Origin: Rhodococcus marinonascens NBRC 14363
Lineage (GTDB): Bacteria; Actinomycetota; Actinomycetes; Mycobacteriales; Mycobacteriaceae
Direction of reading: 5' to 3'
DNA: 64,000 nucleotides
Assembly: GCF_001894885.1 (NCBI RefSeq)
Contig: NZ_BCXB01000024.1
Span: forward strand, 20,612 to 84,611
The position numbers were made by a program, and so were the translations under genes. The notes below the pieces were generated by a model that was not told where the DNA came from, did no database searches, and saw nothing but the letters and a program-made list of their open reading frames with translations. Shown piece by piece: positions 25,821-33,768 of the stretch (the first letter of the stretch is position 1; every line of letters begins with the position of its first letter).

Positions 25821-26588
25821 TCAGACCAGGATTCCGCAACTGCTCTGCTGTTGCTGCTGCTGTTGAGCGGTGTCTGCGGCCGGCATCGTGTACGCGCCGC
25901 CCTCGAGTGTGATGTCGATGGCGTCGTCGGTGACCTGCAACGAGGTTGGCTGCATACCGAGGGGATAGGTCTGCAGACTCGAAGTGAGGGTCTGGACGAT
26001 ACCGTTCACGAGATCAGTCGGAAGCCCGAAACCGAGGATCTCGGCGCCCACGGTTTCCACGTCGACAAGTCCGTTCGTGACGGTAGGTTTCACCGTCAGG
26101 CCGGCCAGTCCGCCCGGGCCGACGTCGAACTTCAGCGTTCCCGCGTTGGAATCGGCAGTCACTCCACTGATCAGCGAGCCGAACGCCTGTTCCTGCAGAG
26201 TCGTGAGAATGCCTGCGGTGGACCAATTGACACGGGCCTCGGAACTGCCGATGGTGCCGCTGCTGTCGGCGGTGTCCTCGATCCGGATGTCGTTGACCCG
26301 GGCGTGTACCTGCATTCCCTGCGCTGGACCGAACTTCGTGTCGTCGCTGTCGATGGTGATGTAGGGGGTGTTCTTGTCGACCGATTGCAGAAGGACGGGC
26401 TTCCAACTCAGGCCGATGTCGACCTGCGAACCGAGTTGACTCTCGAACTGGTCCGCCATGCAGGTCTTCACGCTGTGGCGCACGAAGAGTTCGCCGCTGA
26501 CGAGGATCGCCACGAGTACAGCGATGACGACCAGAGAGATGACGAGCACGCGGTTGCTGCGGGGCGCGGAGTTCATTCGGGCTGTCAT
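25821..26588 (-). CDS. DUF2993 (LmeA-like) secreted/membrane-anchored protein
   Basis: A 255-residue protein with one N-terminal membrane helix (about residues 12-34, VLVISLVVIAVLVAILVS) and a periplasmic DUF2993 domain. In mycobacteria the family member LmeA binds phospholipid and supports lipomannan elongation; a similar envelope role is plausible but this is the Rv0479c-type paralogue position. The C-terminus is odd: a run of seven glutamines then SSCGILV. The start at 26588 gives MTARMNSAPRSN; the frame is open to 26678 but without a ribosome site. Confidence 0.72.
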   Translation of the reverse strand: MTARMNSAPRSNRVLVISLVVIAVLVAILVSGELFVRHSVKTCMADQFESQLGSQVDIGLSWKPVLLQSVDKNTPYITIDSDDTKFGPAQGMQVHARVNDIRIEDTADSSGTIGSSEARVNWSTAGILTTLQEQAFGSLISGVTADSNAGTLKFDVGPGGLAGLTVKPTVTNGLVDVETVGAEILGFGLPTDLVNGIVQTLTSSLQTYPLGMQPTSLQVTDDAIDITLEGGAYTMPAADTAQQQQQQQSSCGILV

Positions 26589-26700
26589 TGCAGGGATTCT
26601 TCCCGACAAATCTGAACGAACTCTGTGAAAGCGACGGTGATGAATCGACGAGATCGCTGAAAATGTGATGTACGACATAGTTGCCCAGTAATCTAGGGAA

Positions 26701-27318
26701 ATGTCCGGATGGTTGGCCCCGCGTCCCGGTGACCCGGAGCGAGAAGGTGTCGGCGAAGAACTGACCCGCGCCGCGACGGCTCAAGCCGGTTACTTCACCA
26801 CGGCGCAGGCGCTGCGCCTCGGTTTCGCCGCCGCAGACATAGGCGAGCACGTCGCAGATGGGTCGTGGGTCAAGATCGAGCGAGACCTGTTCCGCTTGAA
26901 GGATTGTCCGCGCTCCGACCTGGAAGAGTTCGCGAAGTGGTGCACCTGGTTCGGTGCCGCGGCGGCGGTCTCCCACCAGAGTGCCGCCGAACTCCACGGT
27001 CTCGGGCACCTGTACCCGCGATTCATCCACCTCTCCACGGTGCTGTCGCCGCCGGCGCCGACGCAGCAGCTCGCGCTACACCGGCGTTCGTTGCGCCCGG
27101 AGGATTGTGAGCAGGTGGGTCCGCTGCGCATCACGACGCCGAAGCGCACCGCACTCGATCTCGCAGCCGGCGGTATCTCTCAGGAGTTACTCGACGAGGT
27201 GGTTGCCGACGGGGTCGCCATAGGTCGGCTGGATGCCAGTGCACTGTACGGCGAATGCGGGTCGCTGCCGGAGCAGGTGGCGCAGAGGGTCGAACACGCT
27301 CTGGCCGCGTGCAACTGA
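26701..27318 (+). CDS. AbiEi-type (type IV antitoxin) winged-helix protein, orphan
   Basis: A 205-residue protein. The N-terminal winged helix (about residues 22-68: AGYFTTAQALRLGFAAADIG then VKIERDLFRL) matches the AbiEi antitoxin HTH, and the rest (VSHQSAAELHGLG, RITTPKRTALDLAAGG) is the companion fold. AbiEi pairs with the AbiEii nucleotidyltransferase toxin; none is encoded next to it, and the following gene is on the other strand. Orphans of this type are common in actinobacteria and may be ordinary regulators. ATG 26701 follows TCTAGGGAA. Confidence 0.75.
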   Translation: MSGWLAPRPGDPEREGVGEELTRAATAQAGYFTTAQALRLGFAAADIGEHVADGSWVKIERDLFRLKDCPRSDLEEFAKWCTWFGAAAAVSHQSAAELHGLGHLYPRFIHLSTVLSPPAPTQQLALHRRSLRPEDCEQVGPLRITTPKRTALDLAAGGISQELLDEVVADGVAIGRLDASALYGECGSLPEQVAQRVEHALAACN

Positions 27319-27336
27319 CCGATCACGTCTGCGTGA

Positions 27337-28884
27337 TCAGAACGGCCACTCGCTGTTCCGGGTGTTCTCCAGAAGCGGGATCATGGAAAACCCCGCGTCG
27401 GAGAGACCTCCGAACGTGTGGCGGTTCGCGGTACCTGTGGGTCCGTGACCGTGGCGGTATCCTGCAACGTTCCACGTGTACACAGGCACATCGGCCGGAA
27501 CATGTTTCGCCGAATCGCCCCACGTCGACTGCTCGTCGGTCACGATGACGACGCGGTCGTGTCCGCGGTAGTACTTGCGCACCGCAGACGGAGTGTCCGT
27601 GCCGCCAAGGTTGCCGAAGCTGTCGACCACCCGAAGCACCGGCAGGTGCTTGAACGACACGTACCGACTCCCCGTACCGAACTCGACCAGGTTCGCCCGC
27701 TCGGCGCGTGCCGCCAACACGGTGCCGAACACGGCGGCTGCGTCCGCGCGTGTCAGTTCCGACCGCGCCGAGATGCGGCTGTAGAACATCGACCCCGACC
27801 GGTCGACGAGAACCAGGGTGCGCCCGGGTAGCGACGGCACTGCGGAGAGCGACGCCCCGAGGGCACGCTCGAGAGCATGCCCCCATCGCAGGCTCGGTGC
27901 GTTCCGGTACGCCGCAAGCAGCCGCATCGGCAGCTGTCGCGACTTCGCGACCTCACCCGGATCTGCGATCCGGGTGGCTACCCGCTCGGCGATGTGATCG
28001 TCGATCCCGGACTCGTCGAAGTTGCGCAGATTACGCAGCAGCGCAGCGTATCCCATAGACGGGATCATTGCCTGCCATGCCGCGGAATCCATCGGTCCCT
28101 GCAGCCAGCCCGCGAGCGACTCCCACGTCATCCCGGCGGCGGACAGCCGCTCAGGCGTGCGGAGGACTGCGCGCCGCTTCTCCAGCGGAAGCGCTGCCAG
28201 TGCGGCGCGTTCGCACAACATGCTCAGGCCGGCAGGTACGGCGTTGTCGCGTCCCTGCCTCCGATCGATTGCGTGCCGAAACAGCTCGCTCTGCCACGCC
28301 GCCGTCGGCGAAGCGTGAGTGAGCTCGATGACGTCGCCGAAGCGGACGTCCCTCGCGTCGGAATCCCATTTCAACAGTGAGCGTTCCGAGTAGAGGCGGG
28401 CGGCTGCATCGGCGACACCGCGCTTGACCGGCTTCGGGATCGAGCGACTATGACGGCTGATCCAGTACGCCAGGATCTCACCGGGTTCGTCCGCACGCTC
28501 CAGCGCGGAGGAGATCACGGCCCGGTTACGGCCGTGCACGCCGGCGCCCAGGCGGGCGCGGACGAACTCCGCCGCCGCAACCACCGCTGCCGAACGCAGG
28601 TGCGCGTCCCGGCGAAGCCAGCCGATCATGCGGGCGGTCCACTCGGGATCGGAGAGGGTGACCTCGTGGACGAGTTCGACGAACCGCCCGTCGCGATCGT
28701 GCTCCGGCTCGTAGAAGGTGTTCTCACCCACCATGTTGGTGACGGCGAGAAGGAACAACTCGCTCCTAGCGTCGCGGGTGTAGCCGTTCCCGCCCTCGAA
28801 CGTGCGTCCCGACGGTTGCGTCTCCGATGTGATGGGGCTCAGAACGTTCTTGCGGCGACGCGTTTTCAGATTGAACTTGCTCAT
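27337..28884 (-). CDS. rsr: Bacterial Ro60/Rsr orthologue (TROVE plus von Willebrand A domain)
   Basis: A 515-residue RNA-binding ring protein. The N-terminal TROVE domain (about residues 15-330, HEAT-like; NGYTRDARSELFLLAVTNMV near its start) binds misfolded RNA and Y RNA. The C-terminal vWA domain has an intact metal site: LVDRSGSMF (DxSxS), GGTDTPS and VIVTDEQS. In Deinococcus and Salmonella the orthologue works with Y RNA and PNPase or sits with RtcB; no rtcB or pnp is in this window. ATG 28884 has GGAGGAAC at proper spacing; the open frame to 29019 overlaps the RNA region. The upstream leader encodes Y-RNA-like structures (28925-29020, 29037-29172). Confidence 0.92.
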   Translation of the reverse strand: MSKFNLKTRRRKNVLSPITSETQPSGRTFEGGNGYTRDARSELFLLAVTNMVGENTFYEPEHDRDGRFVELVHEVTLSDPEWTARMIGWLRRDAHLRSAAVVAAAEFVRARLGAGVHGRNRAVISSALERADEPGEILAYWISRHSRSIPKPVKRGVADAAARLYSERSLLKWDSDARDVRFGDVIELTHASPTAAWQSELFRHAIDRRQGRDNAVPAGLSMLCERAALAALPLEKRRAVLRTPERLSAAGMTWESLAGWLQGPMDSAAWQAMIPSMGYAALLRNLRNFDESGIDDHIAERVATRIADPGEVAKSRQLPMRLLAAYRNAPSLRWGHALERALGASLSAVPSLPGRTLVLVDRSGSMFYSRISARSELTRADAAAVFGTVLAARAERANLVEFGTGSRYVSFKHLPVLRVVDSFGNLGGTDTPSAVRKYYRGHDRVVIVTDEQSTWGDSAKHVPADVPVYTWNVAGYRHGHGPTGTANRHTFGGLSDAGFSMIPLLENTRNSEWPF

Positions 28885-28924
28885 GAGTTGTTCCTCCTTC
28901 CGAGAGGTGCCGTTGTTCTTGAGA

Positions 28925-29020
28925 GGTGCGCGCCACCCGAGGACGAGGCGACGGCGGGATGCGGAATCGAAACCGCGTGCTTGCGCACTTCGCCGAAGAA
29001 GTATCCGTCGTCTGCGCACC
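28925..29020 (-). ncRNA. Second structured RNA module before the Ro gene
   Basis: On the minus strand a closing stem GGTGCGC/GCGCACC (29020-29014 with 28931-28925) encloses an inner stem CGACGG/CCGTCG (29010-29005 with 28954-28949). Inside are ACTTC-6 nt-GAAGT (29002-28987), the GNRA-capped hairpin GTGC-GCAA-GCAC (28988-28977; it shares two bases with the previous stem), and a T-arm-like hairpin GCGG-TTTCGATT-CCGC (28976-28961). It starts with the same TCGGTGCGCAG as the larger module. A second Y RNA, a degenerate copy or a structured leader are all possible. Confidence 0.4.
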
Positions 29021-29036
29021 GAGTGACGCGCACCTA

Positions 29037-29172
29037 TGTCGTGCCGAGTTCAGGGTCGGCGGAGGCATGGACGCGCTCTACTACTGAGCACCGGGAACAG
29101 GTGTCCCCGGCCGGATTCGAATCGGCGACCACGCGATCTACAGTCGAAGTAGCCCCCGCCTGCGCACCGACA
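29037..29172 (-). ncRNA. yrlA: Y-RNA-like RNA with a circularly permuted tRNA domain (YrlA-type)
   Basis: A roughly 136-nt RNA read on the minus strand. Ends pair as TGTCG/CGACA and TGC/GCA with one bulged G (29172-29164 with 29044-29037), then GGCGGGG/CTCCGCC (29160-29154 with 29064-29058). The interior is a tRNA in permuted order: anticodon-position helix GCGTGG/CCATGC (29134-29129 with 29070-29065), T arm with loop TTCGAAT (29126-29110), a perfect 7-bp acceptor stem CGGGGAC/GTTCCCG closed by the tetraloop ACCT (29109-29092), linker GT, and D arm GCTC-AGTAGTA-GAGC (29089-29075). Bacterial Y RNAs of the YrlA class mimic tRNA in this way and are encoded next to Ro genes. Confidence 0.65.
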
Positions 29173-29225
29173 CAACATGTTTCGTGAAGAGACTCTACGG
29201 GGAGGATCGTGCGATGTCGCGCGAA

Positions 29226-30020
29226 TTAGTTCGTTGCGCGGGGTGCGACCAGTGACCACGGAACGGTAAGGATGTTGTCGCGTCGCCGATGCCTCTGGTG
29301 TTGCACCGGAATCCCCTGCGCGCGAAGGAGTTCGAGGGCAGTCCGCCACCGCACTCGAGGTCCGAACGAACCGTGTGGCGCTGCGGTGGCCCACGCCAGG
29401 TCGGCGGTGGCGAGCAAGGCGTGGACCGGCTCGCCGGGGACGTTCCGGTGGATCAAGGCCTTCGGAAGGCGTGCGGCGATGTCGGAGGGTCTTTCGACGT
29501 CGAAGGGATCCCAGGCGAGCGTCAGCGACAGCGGCCCTTGGGTGTCGAGCAGCACCCAGGCGCAGCGGCGGCCTAGTTCATCGCACGTGCCGTCGACGAT
29601 CAGACCGCCCGGTGCAAGCCCGGCCTGCATGCGTGCCCACGCAGGCCCGACCGCTTCCTCGGGGTACTGCCGCAGCACATTGAATGCACGGACGAGGACG
29701 GGACGCAGCCCGGAGAGTTCGAACCCGCCGCGGGCAAAACTTACTCCGAGCCTGCTCTCGACCACGCGCTCCGGATCGATCTCGAGGCCCACGACTCGGC
29801 GGTCCCTACGTACCGCGGTGAGTCGATCCGCGAGCTCGAATGTGGTGTGCGGGCGGGCGCCATACCCGAGATCGACCACGACTGGGTCGGCGGAGTCGTT
29901 CAGTGCCCGCCGCACCAACGGATCGTGAACCAGCCACCGGTCACTGCGTCGCAATCGGTTGATGCCGGTGGTGCCGCGGGTGGTGACACCGTGAGGCCGC
30001 CGCAGCGTCGCGGAAGTCAT
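29226..30020 (-). CDS. Class I SAM-dependent methyltransferase near the Ro gene
   Basis: A 264-residue protein with motif I VVVDLGYGARPHTTFELADR (about residues 47-66), then VVGLEIDPERVVESR as the ribose-binding strand and a motif IV-like GGLIVDGTCDELGR. The N-terminus MTSATLRRPHGVTTRGTTG is basic. The family is common in actinobacteria and unassigned. It lies immediately upstream of the Y-RNA/Ro unit on the same strand, so an RNA or tRNA-like target is a tempting but unproved idea. Confidence 0.75.
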   Translation of the reverse strand: MTSATLRRPHGVTTRGTTGINRLRRSDRWLVHDPLVRRALNDSADPVVVDLGYGARPHTTFELADRLTAVRRDRRVVGLEIDPERVVESRLGVSFARGGFELSGLRPVLVRAFNVLRQYPEEAVGPAWARMQAGLAPGGLIVDGTCDELGRRCAWVLLDTQGPLSLTLAWDPFDVERPSDIAARLPKALIHRNVPGEPVHALLATADLAWATAAPHGSFGPRVRWRTALELLRAQGIPVQHQRHRRRDNILTVPWSLVAPRATN

Positions 30021-30041
30021 GGGAACTGTGGGTCGTGGCCG

Positions 30042-30542
30042 TCAGTGCTGTGACAACCAGTCTTCGGTGATCTCGGCCTCGGAGCGGAACAGGTCGATGA
30101 GATTGACGAGCATCAGTTGCTCCAGCTTCCCGCCGATGAAGGGTAGATACACCTTGGCCTCCGACGTCGTGCGGAATGTGCACCCGGTGTCGGTGGTGAA
30201 CAACTTCATGGATCCGGTGAGGCTGCCAGGTCCCGCAGGAATCGACGCCTCGTATGTGCCCATCGTCGGCTCACCGAAAGGGGTGTACAACTCCTTGCGG
30301 GTGATGACCATGTCCTTCTTCATCACTGCCTGCGCGATCTCTGGAAGCTCCGAGCGCGGCAGGATGTGATGAAGAACGACGGCGATCCCGTCGTTGGTGA
30401 CCTCGAAGTGCTCGATGTGATTGTCTGAGTACTTCCGCATCTCCTCGATGCGAGCATCCCAGTAGTCACGGTCGGTGAACGCGCTGTACACCTGTTCGGG
30501 GGTGTGTTTGTAGCGGGCTGAGTAGTCGATGCGGCGAGCCAT
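30042..30542 (-). CDS. DUF2505-family protein (copy 1, Rv0481c-like)
   Basis: A 166-residue soluble protein of the DUF2505 group, which has a START/Bet v1-like ligand-binding fold. Landmarks are MARRIDYSARYKHTPEQVYS, YWDARIEEMRKYSDN and the terminal EAEITEDWLSQH. ATG 30542 gives the conserved MARRIDYS start. A paralogue lies directly upstream (30595-31092) and shares the PLIGGKIE/LPFIGGKLE segment. Ligand unknown. Confidence 0.75.
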   Translation of the reverse strand: MARRIDYSARYKHTPEQVYSAFTDRDYWDARIEEMRKYSDNHIEHFEVTNDGIAVVLHHILPRSELPEIAQAVMKKDMVITRKELYTPFGEPTMGTYEASIPAGPGSLTGSMKLFTTDTGCTFRTTSEAKVYLPFIGGKLEQLMLVNLIDLFRSEAEITEDWLSQH

Positions 30543-30594
30543 GATGGACAAGGTTACCGGCTGTGACCGAACGCGCCAGATACGTGCCCCAGGG

Positions 30595-31092
30595 TCAGGC
30601 TCCGAGCCACCGCTCCGTGAACTCCTGCTCCTTCTCGATCAGACGCAGGACCTCGTCCGCGATCGCGCTTTCGATCTTGCCGCCGATCAGCGGGATCTTG
30701 ACCTCGGCCTTGCCTTCGAACTTCACATTCGATCCGGCGCCGTCACCGGTCAAGGTCTGGGTTCCGGAAATAGTGGCGGGAGCACCCTCGATTTCGGCCG
30801 TGAACGTTCCCGCGGCGCGATCGCCCTCGAGCATGCTCCATGTTTCGATGCGCCTGATCACCAGATCGCCGGGCCGGATCTTCGTGACGATGCCGGGTAG
30901 ATGCTCTGCGGGAATCGTCTGCGACATGGCCACCGAGATGGTGCCTGGGCCGGTTGTGGCCTGATCGAGAGTGGCCCCCGGCCCGCCAACCTGCTCGAGT
31001 CGGTCACGCCAATACTGCTCGACGATCAGGCACGCATGCACCTGGGCAACGGGAAACGCGTAGGACGACGAATGCTCGATGCGGCGGCTCAC
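30595..31092 (-). CDS. DUF2505-family protein (copy 2)
   Basis: A 165-residue paralogue of the neighbouring gene. Shared features are SRRIEHSSSYAFPVAQVHAC, QYWRDRLEQVGGPGA, KIPLIGGKIESAIADEVL and the end EFTERWLGA. GTG 31092 gives MSRRIEHS, matching the MARRIDYS start of copy 1. Divergent from murB; the pair sits between the Ro/methyltransferase genes and the cell-wall genes. Confidence 0.72.
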   Translation of the reverse strand: MSRRIEHSSSYAFPVAQVHACLIVEQYWRDRLEQVGGPGATLDQATTGPGTISVAMSQTIPAEHLPGIVTKIRPGDLVIRRIETWSMLEGDRAAGTFTAEIEGAPATISGTQTLTGDGAGSNVKFEGKAEVKIPLIGGKIESAIADEVLRLIEKEQEFTERWLGA

Positions 31093-31126
31093 GACCGGCA
31101 CGCTACCGTTTGCCTTTGTGTGGGAT

Positions 31127-32209
31127 GTGAGCATTGTCGGTCAACTCGTCGATTCGGGCGCCTTCACGTCCGAAAACCTCGAACTGTCGGGGCTGACCAC
31201 GTTGCGCGTCGGCGGGCCGGCACGGATCGTGGCGGAGTGTGCAACGACGCAGATTCTCGTCGACGTCGTGCGACTCCTCGACTCCGCGCACATCCCGACA
31301 CTCATCCTCGCCGGCGGCTCCAATCTCGTGGTCGGGGACGGCGGATTCGACGGTGTGGTGGTGCGTGTGTCCAATAACACGGTCGGCCTCGAAGAGGATT
31401 TCGTCACTGCCGAGGCCGGTGCCGGGTGGGACCGGGTGGTTGCCCAGACCGTCGCCGCAGAGTTGGGCGGGCTTGAGTGCCTGTCGGGAATTCCGGGTTC
31501 GACCGGGGCCACGCCGGTGCAGAATGTCGGCGCATACGGAGTCGAGGTGGGCTCGATGCTCAGGCGGGTGCAGCTGCTCGACCGAAGGAGCGGCGAGACC
31601 CGATGGGTCGAGCCCCACGCCCTCGGTCTCGGCTATCGTACGAGCGTTCTCAAACACTCGGACGCTGCCCTGGTGCTGGCGGTGGAGTTGACGGTGCATC
31701 CCGACGGTCTCGGCGAGCCGCTGCGCTACCGGGAACTGGCCGCGGCGCTCGATGTGCCCGAAGGCCGCCGGCTGCCTCCGGCGCAGGTCCGAGATGCCGT
31801 GCTGGACCTGCGCCGAGGTAAGGGCATGGTGCTCGACCCCGCCGATCACGACACATGGAGTGCGGGCTCATTCTTCACCAACCCGGTGGTCAGTGACACC
31901 GAGTTGATGCGTGTTCTCAGCATGATCGAGACCCGACTCGGCGACGTCGCCGTCCCGCAGTACCCGGTGGACGGCGGAACGAAGTTGTCGGCGGGATGGC
32001 TGATCGAGCGGGCCGGCTTCTCGAAGGGGTATCCCGCTGAGAATGCTGTGGTGCGGCTCTCGACGAAGCATGCCCTCGCCCTGACCAACCGAGGCGCCGC
32101 AACGAGTGCAGACCTGCTGGCGCTGGCCCGCGATGTCCGCGACGGTGTTCACGCCGCTTTCGGGGTCCGTCTCGAACCGGAACCCGTGACAGTGGGCTGT
32201 GCGCTCTGA
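31127..32209 (+). CDS. murB: UDP-N-acetylenolpyruvoylglucosamine reductase
   Basis: FAD enzyme that makes UDP-MurNAc by NADPH reduction, an essential peptidoglycan step. About 360 residues, type [19 protein letters not shown], the FAD-binding [42 protein letters not shown], and the catalytic Ser of [30 protein letters not shown] closes it. GTG 31127 is chosen; GTG 31118 is equally possible and the ribosome site is weak. The Ldt gene begins 31 bp after the stop. Confidence 0.95.
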   Translation: MSIVGQLVDSGAFTSENLELSGLTTLRVGGPARIVAECATTQILVDVVRLLDSAHIPTLILAGGSNLVVGDGGFDGVVVRVSNNTVGLEEDFVTAEAGAGWDRVVAQTVAAELGGLECLSGIPGSTGATPVQNVGAYGVEVGSMLRRVQLLDRRSGETRWVEPHALGLGYRTSVLKHSDAALVLAVELTVHPDGLGEPLRYRELAAALDVPEGRRLPPAQVRDAVLDLRRGKGMVLDPADHDTWSAGSFFTNPVVSDTELMRVLSMIETRLGDVAVPQYPVDGGTKLSAGWLIERAGFSKGYPAENAVVRLSTKHALALTNRGAATSADLLALARDVRDGVHAAFGVRLEPEPVTVGCAL

Positions 32210-32240
32210 GATTGTCCGTAGCGGAGGTAGCCTCGTCGTT

Positions 32241-33428
32241 GTGTCTGAACTGTATTCCCGGAGAGGTCGGCCGCGGGCCGCGTTTGTAGTGGCAGCGCTG
32301 GTCGCGCTGCTCGCACTTGTGACCGGATGCGCGGTGGGTTCGACGTCGGGAACGGCCACGGCACCCCCCGGGCCCATAGTCGAGGTCACGCAGAATCCGG
32401 CGTCGGGCACCGAGGACGTCAACCCGGTGGCGCCGATCTCGATTACCGCATCCCAGGGTACGTTCACCGACATTTCGCTGGTCAACGCCCAGGACCAGTC
32501 GGTCGAGGGTGCGCTGTCACCTGACCGGACTACGTTCACGGTCGGCGAGGCGCTCGGCTACGGTTCCACGTACACGTGGAAGGGGACAGCAGTCGGCACC
32601 GACGGCAAGTCCGTCGCTGTCGACGGCAGTTTCGCAACGCTCGAACCTGAAAAGACCGTCTCCGCCGCCTTGAACATCGGCGACGGCCAGGAAGTCGGGA
32701 TCGCCGCGCCGATTATCGTGCAGTTCCACGGCACCGTCGAGGACAAGGCCGCCGCGGAAAAGGCGCTGACGGTCACGACCGACCCACCCACCTCAGGTTC
32801 CTGGGCGTGGCTACCCGACGACAACGGTTCGCGCGCTCACTGGCGGCCGCAGAACTACTGGGCGCCCGGTACTACCGTCGACCTCGACGCCAGGCTGTAC
32901 GGCGTCGACTTCGGTGCCGGAGCGTACGGCGCTGCCGACCTGACGCTGGACTTCACCGTCGGACGCAGTCAGATCGTCATCGCGAACGCGCCCAGCCACC
33001 GGATGCAGGTGGTGCGCGACGGCGAAACAATCATGGACATCCCCGTCAGCTACGGCGAAGGCAACGAACCACGCAACGTCACGCGCAGCGGCATCCACAT
33101 GGTGACCGAGAAGTACGAGGACTTCCTCATGTCGAACCCCCCCTTCTACGAGAACGTGCGCGAGCGCTGGGCCGTCCGCATCTCCAACAACGGTGAATTC
33201 ATTCACGCCAACCCGGAGACTATCGGCGTGCAGGGATCGTCCAATGTCACCAACGGGTGCATAAACCTCTCGCTCGCAGACGCCCAGCAGTACTTCGGCA
33301 CCGCCATGTACGGCGACCCGGTCGAAGTGACCGGGACGTCCATCGACCTCTCCGCCGCCGACGGTGACATCTACGACTGGGCCATCGACTGGCCAACCTG
33401 GCAGTCCATGTCCGCACTCGCCAATTAG
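32241..33428 (+). CDS. L,D-transpeptidase lipoprotein (LdtMt5/LprQ-like)
   Basis: Forms 3-3 peptidoglycan cross-links outside the membrane. The 395-residue protein has a signal peptide with lipobox LVTGC (about residues 30-34), two Ig-like domains, and a YkuD catalytic domain in which [10 protein letters not shown] is followed by [12 protein letters not shown], the His and Cys of the active site. The NGCIN variation in place of SHGCIR is typical of the LdtMt5 branch. GTG 32241 leaves GGAGG 13 bp upstream. It follows murB closely and matches Rv0483 next to Rv0482. Confidence 0.92.
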   Translation: MSELYSRRGRPRAAFVVAALVALLALVTGCAVGSTSGTATAPPGPIVEVTQNPASGTEDVNPVAPISITASQGTFTDISLVNAQDQSVEGALSPDRTTFTVGEALGYGSTYTWKGTAVGTDGKSVAVDGSFATLEPEKTVSAALNIGDGQEVGIAAPIIVQFHGTVEDKAAAEKALTVTTDPPTSGSWAWLPDDNGSRAHWRPQNYWAPGTTVDLDARLYGVDFGAGAYGAADLTLDFTVGRSQIVIANAPSHRMQVVRDGETIMDIPVSYGEGNEPRNVTRSGIHMVTEKYEDFLMSNPPFYENVRERWAVRISNNGEFIHANPETIGVQGSSNVTNGCINLSLADAQQYFGTAMYGDPVEVTGTSIDLSAADGDIYDWAIDWPTWQSMSALAN

Positions 33429-33433
33429 CGGTT

Positions 33434-33453
33434 CCCCACGGCTAAAGCTGGGG
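33434..33453 (+). terminator. Hairpin after the L,D-transpeptidase gene
   Basis: CCCCACGGC-taaa-GCTGGGGG forms an 8-bp stem with one A-G mismatch and a G-U pair, 6 bp after the stop, followed by a short GCTTCTC run. It resembles the hairpin at IS605-type element ends, but no such transposase is here. Confidence 0.5.
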
Positions 33454-33599
33454 GCTTCTCGGGCGGAATTCGGTGAGCGGCATGTCGTTGGTGGGTAGGG
33501 CTGATGTGCGTGGCACAGTTGTGAGCGGGGAGGGCGCCGACGTTGCTCGGCGCCCATTCACTCTGATGGAATCACTCGAACTCGTGGAATGAGGCATCG

Positions 33600-33740
33600 A
33601 TGGTCTGGCAAGAATCGCGTGCAGAACTGAACGCCGGCATTGCCAGACTTTCGCAGCAGATGGACTCGAGCCTCGAAGACCTGCGCCGTGAGTCTCAGAT
33701 GTTTTCGGATCTGCTCGACACTGTGTTCGACGACCGATAA
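33600..33740 (+). CDS. Possible 46-residue coiled-coil protein
   Basis: ATG 33600 is preceded by GAGGCATCG and opens a 46-codon frame ending TAA 33740. The product begins MVWQESRAELNAGIARL and ends LLDTVFDDR; it is acidic, amphipathic and Trp/Leu patterned, without cysteine. I do not recognise it. It fills half of the otherwise gene-free 340-bp gap (33429-33768), so it may be a real microprotein or a remnant; the reverse strand has a longer but ribosome-site-free frame. Confidence 0.35.
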   Translation: MVWQESRAELNAGIARLSQQMDSSLEDLRRESQMFSDLLDTVFDDR

Positions 33741-33768
33741 GTCTTGGGCGACAGCTAGCCGGGCCGGT

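Noticed and set aside
26701..27318. Complete type IV toxin-antitoxin system
   Set aside because: Only the AbiEi-type protein is present; the next gene is the convergent Ro60 gene, and no AbiEii nucleotidyltransferase is encoded nearby.
29058..29160. A genuine tRNA-Tyr gene (a CTGTAGA loop looks like a Tyr anticodon loop)
   Set aside because: The 5' half of a tRNA is missing before this loop; the D arm and acceptor 5' strand come after the T arm. The permuted Y-RNA fold explains all the tRNA-like parts, while a standard cloverleaf does not form.
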